DNA from: Candidatus Gastranaerophilales bacterium
Lineage (GTDB): Bacteria > Cyanobacteriota > Vampirovibrionia > Gastranaerophilales > Gastranaerophilaceae
Length of the DNA stretch: 7,405 nt
NCBI GenBank assembly: GCA_947624665.1
Contig: CANQLK010000082.1
Coordinates: 1-7,405 of the forward strand
Reading direction: 5' to 3'
The position numbers and the translations under genes were made by a program. Of this stretch, positions 6,458 through 7,405 are shown one piece after another. The notes under the pieces are model-generated. The model was not told the DNA's origin. It ran no database searches and worked only from the letters and a program-made list of their open reading frames with translations. Each line of letters begins with the position of its first letter. Position 1 is the first letter of the stretch.

Positions 6458-7249
6458 TTATAATAACGATTTTATTATACTACCGCCCCATTCAACAAGT
6501 GTAAAGCCTTTGCGTTCAATCGGTTTTAGTGTTTGAGGATATGGCTTATCCTGTCTTTTTGCTTTTGATATTATTATTTGAACTCTGTTTATGCTCTCAG
6601 GCGTTGGTTCAACATATAATGGATAAAGATTTTGCACCTCTTCATTTTGAAGGAAATATATCTTATATTTCTTCCAATTTTTATCAAGTGCCGTCTTATT
6701 CCAATAGCGGACAAACTCTTTTTTCTCCGCTTCATTAAATTTGAGTTCATCAGCCTTTGCGGTTAAAAATGTTTCTATATCTTCTTTTTTTACTATAAAA
6801 CCGTAATCTTTCTTTGGTATGGGTTTAGTTAACTGCATTCCGTCCCAGTATATATAAGGGTATTGATTGATTTCGCAAGACTCTTTTGCATATTCAAAGC
6901 CAAAGGTATCAGGCAGTTTTGAACATTTTGTATATTTAGGCTGTAAGTCTTTAATTATGCCGTTTTGTTCTGTTTGAACCCTCCAGCCGTTTTTATATTT
7001 TGGGATTGTAATATCATACTTAATTGTTTTATCAAGTTTTATGCTGACTTGCGTAGGTTTTTCGCTATAAAGGTATATTGCAGGCTTATGATTCATTGTT
7101 GGAACAGTCATAATAATAACAATAGCAGATAAGATTAAAAAACTTAAAATGCCCATTAAAAAAGTCATAAGTTTTTTTCTATAATTGCAGACTTCTTCTT
7201 CCGTCGGAATTGAATTTATTTCATTTTCATTTATATTATCTTCTGTCAT
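6458..7249 (-). CDS. Membrane-anchored protein of the unnamed 'KPAIYLY...GFTLVEWGG' family
   Basis: The protein has 263 residues from the chosen start. It has an acidic N-terminal tail (about 1-20), one hydrophobic segment (about 27-49) and a large, probably extracytoplasmic domain. Landmarks are KPAIYLYSEKP (55-65), NGW (87-89), YIYWDG (132-137), GFIVKKEDIETFL (150-162), EFVRYW (178-183) and RKGFTLVEWGG (246-256). From memory, this order of motifs recurs in an uncharacterised bacterial family, often as lipoproteins or anchored proteins; no biochemical function is known to me. The start is taken at ATG 7249 because GAGG (7259-7262) sits 9 nt upstream. An in-frame ATG at 7264 has no Shine-Dalgarno sequence and would add five residues. 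The gene overlaps the pilin-like gene by 14 nt, so a role at the cell surface or with a pilus-like system is an inference. There is no terminator in the 129-nt gap that follows. Confidence 0.8.
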   Translation of the reverse strand: MTEDNINENEINSIPTEEEVCNYRKKLMTFLMGILSFLILSAIVIIMTVPTMNHKPAIYLYSEKPTQVSIKLDKTIKYDITIPKYKNGWRVQTEQNGIIKDLQPKYTKCSKLPDTFGFEYAKESCEINQYPYIYWDGMQLTKPIPKKDYGFIVKKEDIETFLTAKADELKFNEAEKKEFVRYWNKTALDKNWKKYKIYFLQNEEVQNLYPLYVEPTPESINRVQIIISKAKRQDKPYPQTLKPIERKGFTLVEWGGSIIKSLL

Positions 7250-7405
7250 ATATTGCATCCTCATATTTATTTGGCGGAATTATTTTATTATTTACTCCAT
7301 CCACTACGAATGTAATTCTGTCACGAGATTTTTCGGGATTATAATATTCGTTGGGTTCTCTAAAACCGTTTACATCCACATCAATAAGACAGCTTGAATT
7401 TTCAT
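7236..7405 (-). CDS. Type IV pilin / pseudopilin-like protein, C-terminal fragment (5' end outside window)
   Basis: An open frame enters from the right edge and gives 55 residues before TAA at 7238-7236. It begins ENSSCLIDVDVNGFREPNE and ends NKYEDAIYDRR. The block 'DVDVNG-x-x-x-PN', followed by a charged stretch, a short hydrophobic strand (ITFVV) and a late 'I-x-PP' turn, resembles the C-terminal end of small type IV pilin / type II secretion pseudopilin-like proteins of low-GC Gram-negative bacteria. There the full protein would start with a prepilin peptidase site and one hydrophobic helix; that part lies beyond 7405 and cannot be checked. The stop lies inside the start of the next gene (14-nt overlap, 7236-7249), which suggests co-transcription and translational coupling. 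The frame shows no internal stop and has natural codon use. Family assignment rests on motif memory over a short fragment, so another secreted protein with a similar tail remains possible. Confidence 0.6.
   Translation of the reverse strand, partial: ENSSCLIDVDVNGFREPNEYYNPEKSRDRITFVVDGVNNKIIPPNKYEDAIYDRR
7259..7262 (-). promoter_or_regulatory. Ribosome binding site deciding the start at 7249
   Basis: GAGG on the minus strand lies 9 nt before ATG 7249. It falls inside the first codons of the longer reading (ATG 7264) and immediately abuts a third in-frame ATG (7258), so neither of those starts can use it. It also lies inside the end of the pilin-like gene, as expected for a coupled downstream gene. 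Confidence 0.6.

Noticed and set aside
6461..6508. KGFTLVE near the end of the anchored protein, identical to a prepilin peptidase cleavage motif
   Set aside because: It lies in the last 18 residues with no pilin helix or domain after it, and it is part of this family's own conserved GFT-x-VEWGG ending. The resemblance is coincidental.

Overview
The window is AT-rich DNA in which every supportable gene lies on the minus strand. Reading in transcription order (right to left), it holds: the 3' end of a pilin-like gene; a membrane-anchored protein of an unnamed 'KPAIYLY / GFTLVEWGG' family; a large polytopic membrane protein; a membrane-anchored flavodoxin-like protein; an EF-hand repeat protein with its own terminator; and two overlapping genes for paralogous radical SAM enzymes whose SPASM-like cysteine domain sits at the N-terminus. 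UGA is used as a stop, so the standard bacterial code fits, and good Shine-Dalgarno sequences precede most starts. Low GC, a pilin tail of the 'DVNG..PN' type, a cytoplasmic-looking EF-hand protein and N-terminal-SPASM radical SAM enzymes together suggest an uncultured low-GC bacterium, most plausibly gut Gastranaerophilales (Vampirovibrionia/Melainabacteria). That placement is inference from style, not proof.

Layout. 7405-7236: C-terminal 55 residues of a type IV pilin/pseudopilin-like protein, running off the edge and overlapping the next gene by 14 nt. 7249-6458: single-pass anchored protein. 6328-4763: membrane protein with about ten to eleven TM segments and a soluble C-terminal domain. 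4541-3963: N-terminally anchored flavodoxin-fold protein, preceded by an extended -10 promoter. 3741-2695: EF-hand protein made of two nearly identical tandem units plus a divergent third, ending in a strong intrinsic terminator. 2486-509: two-gene radical SAM operon. 1-508 has no supported gene. Two intergenic stretches (3843-3960 and 4624-4738) appear to be degenerate copies of one short repeat.

How they may work together. Only two couplings are directly visible: pilin with the anchored protein (14-nt overlap), and radical SAM B with radical SAM A (8-nt overlap). The other genes are separated by 129-221 nt gaps, and the EF-hand gene is insulated by a terminator, so the window is better read as several short transcription units than as one pathway. 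The most promising novelty is the pair of permuted radical SAM/SPASM enzymes, whose substrate is unknown. No credible peptide substrate gene is visible next to them.
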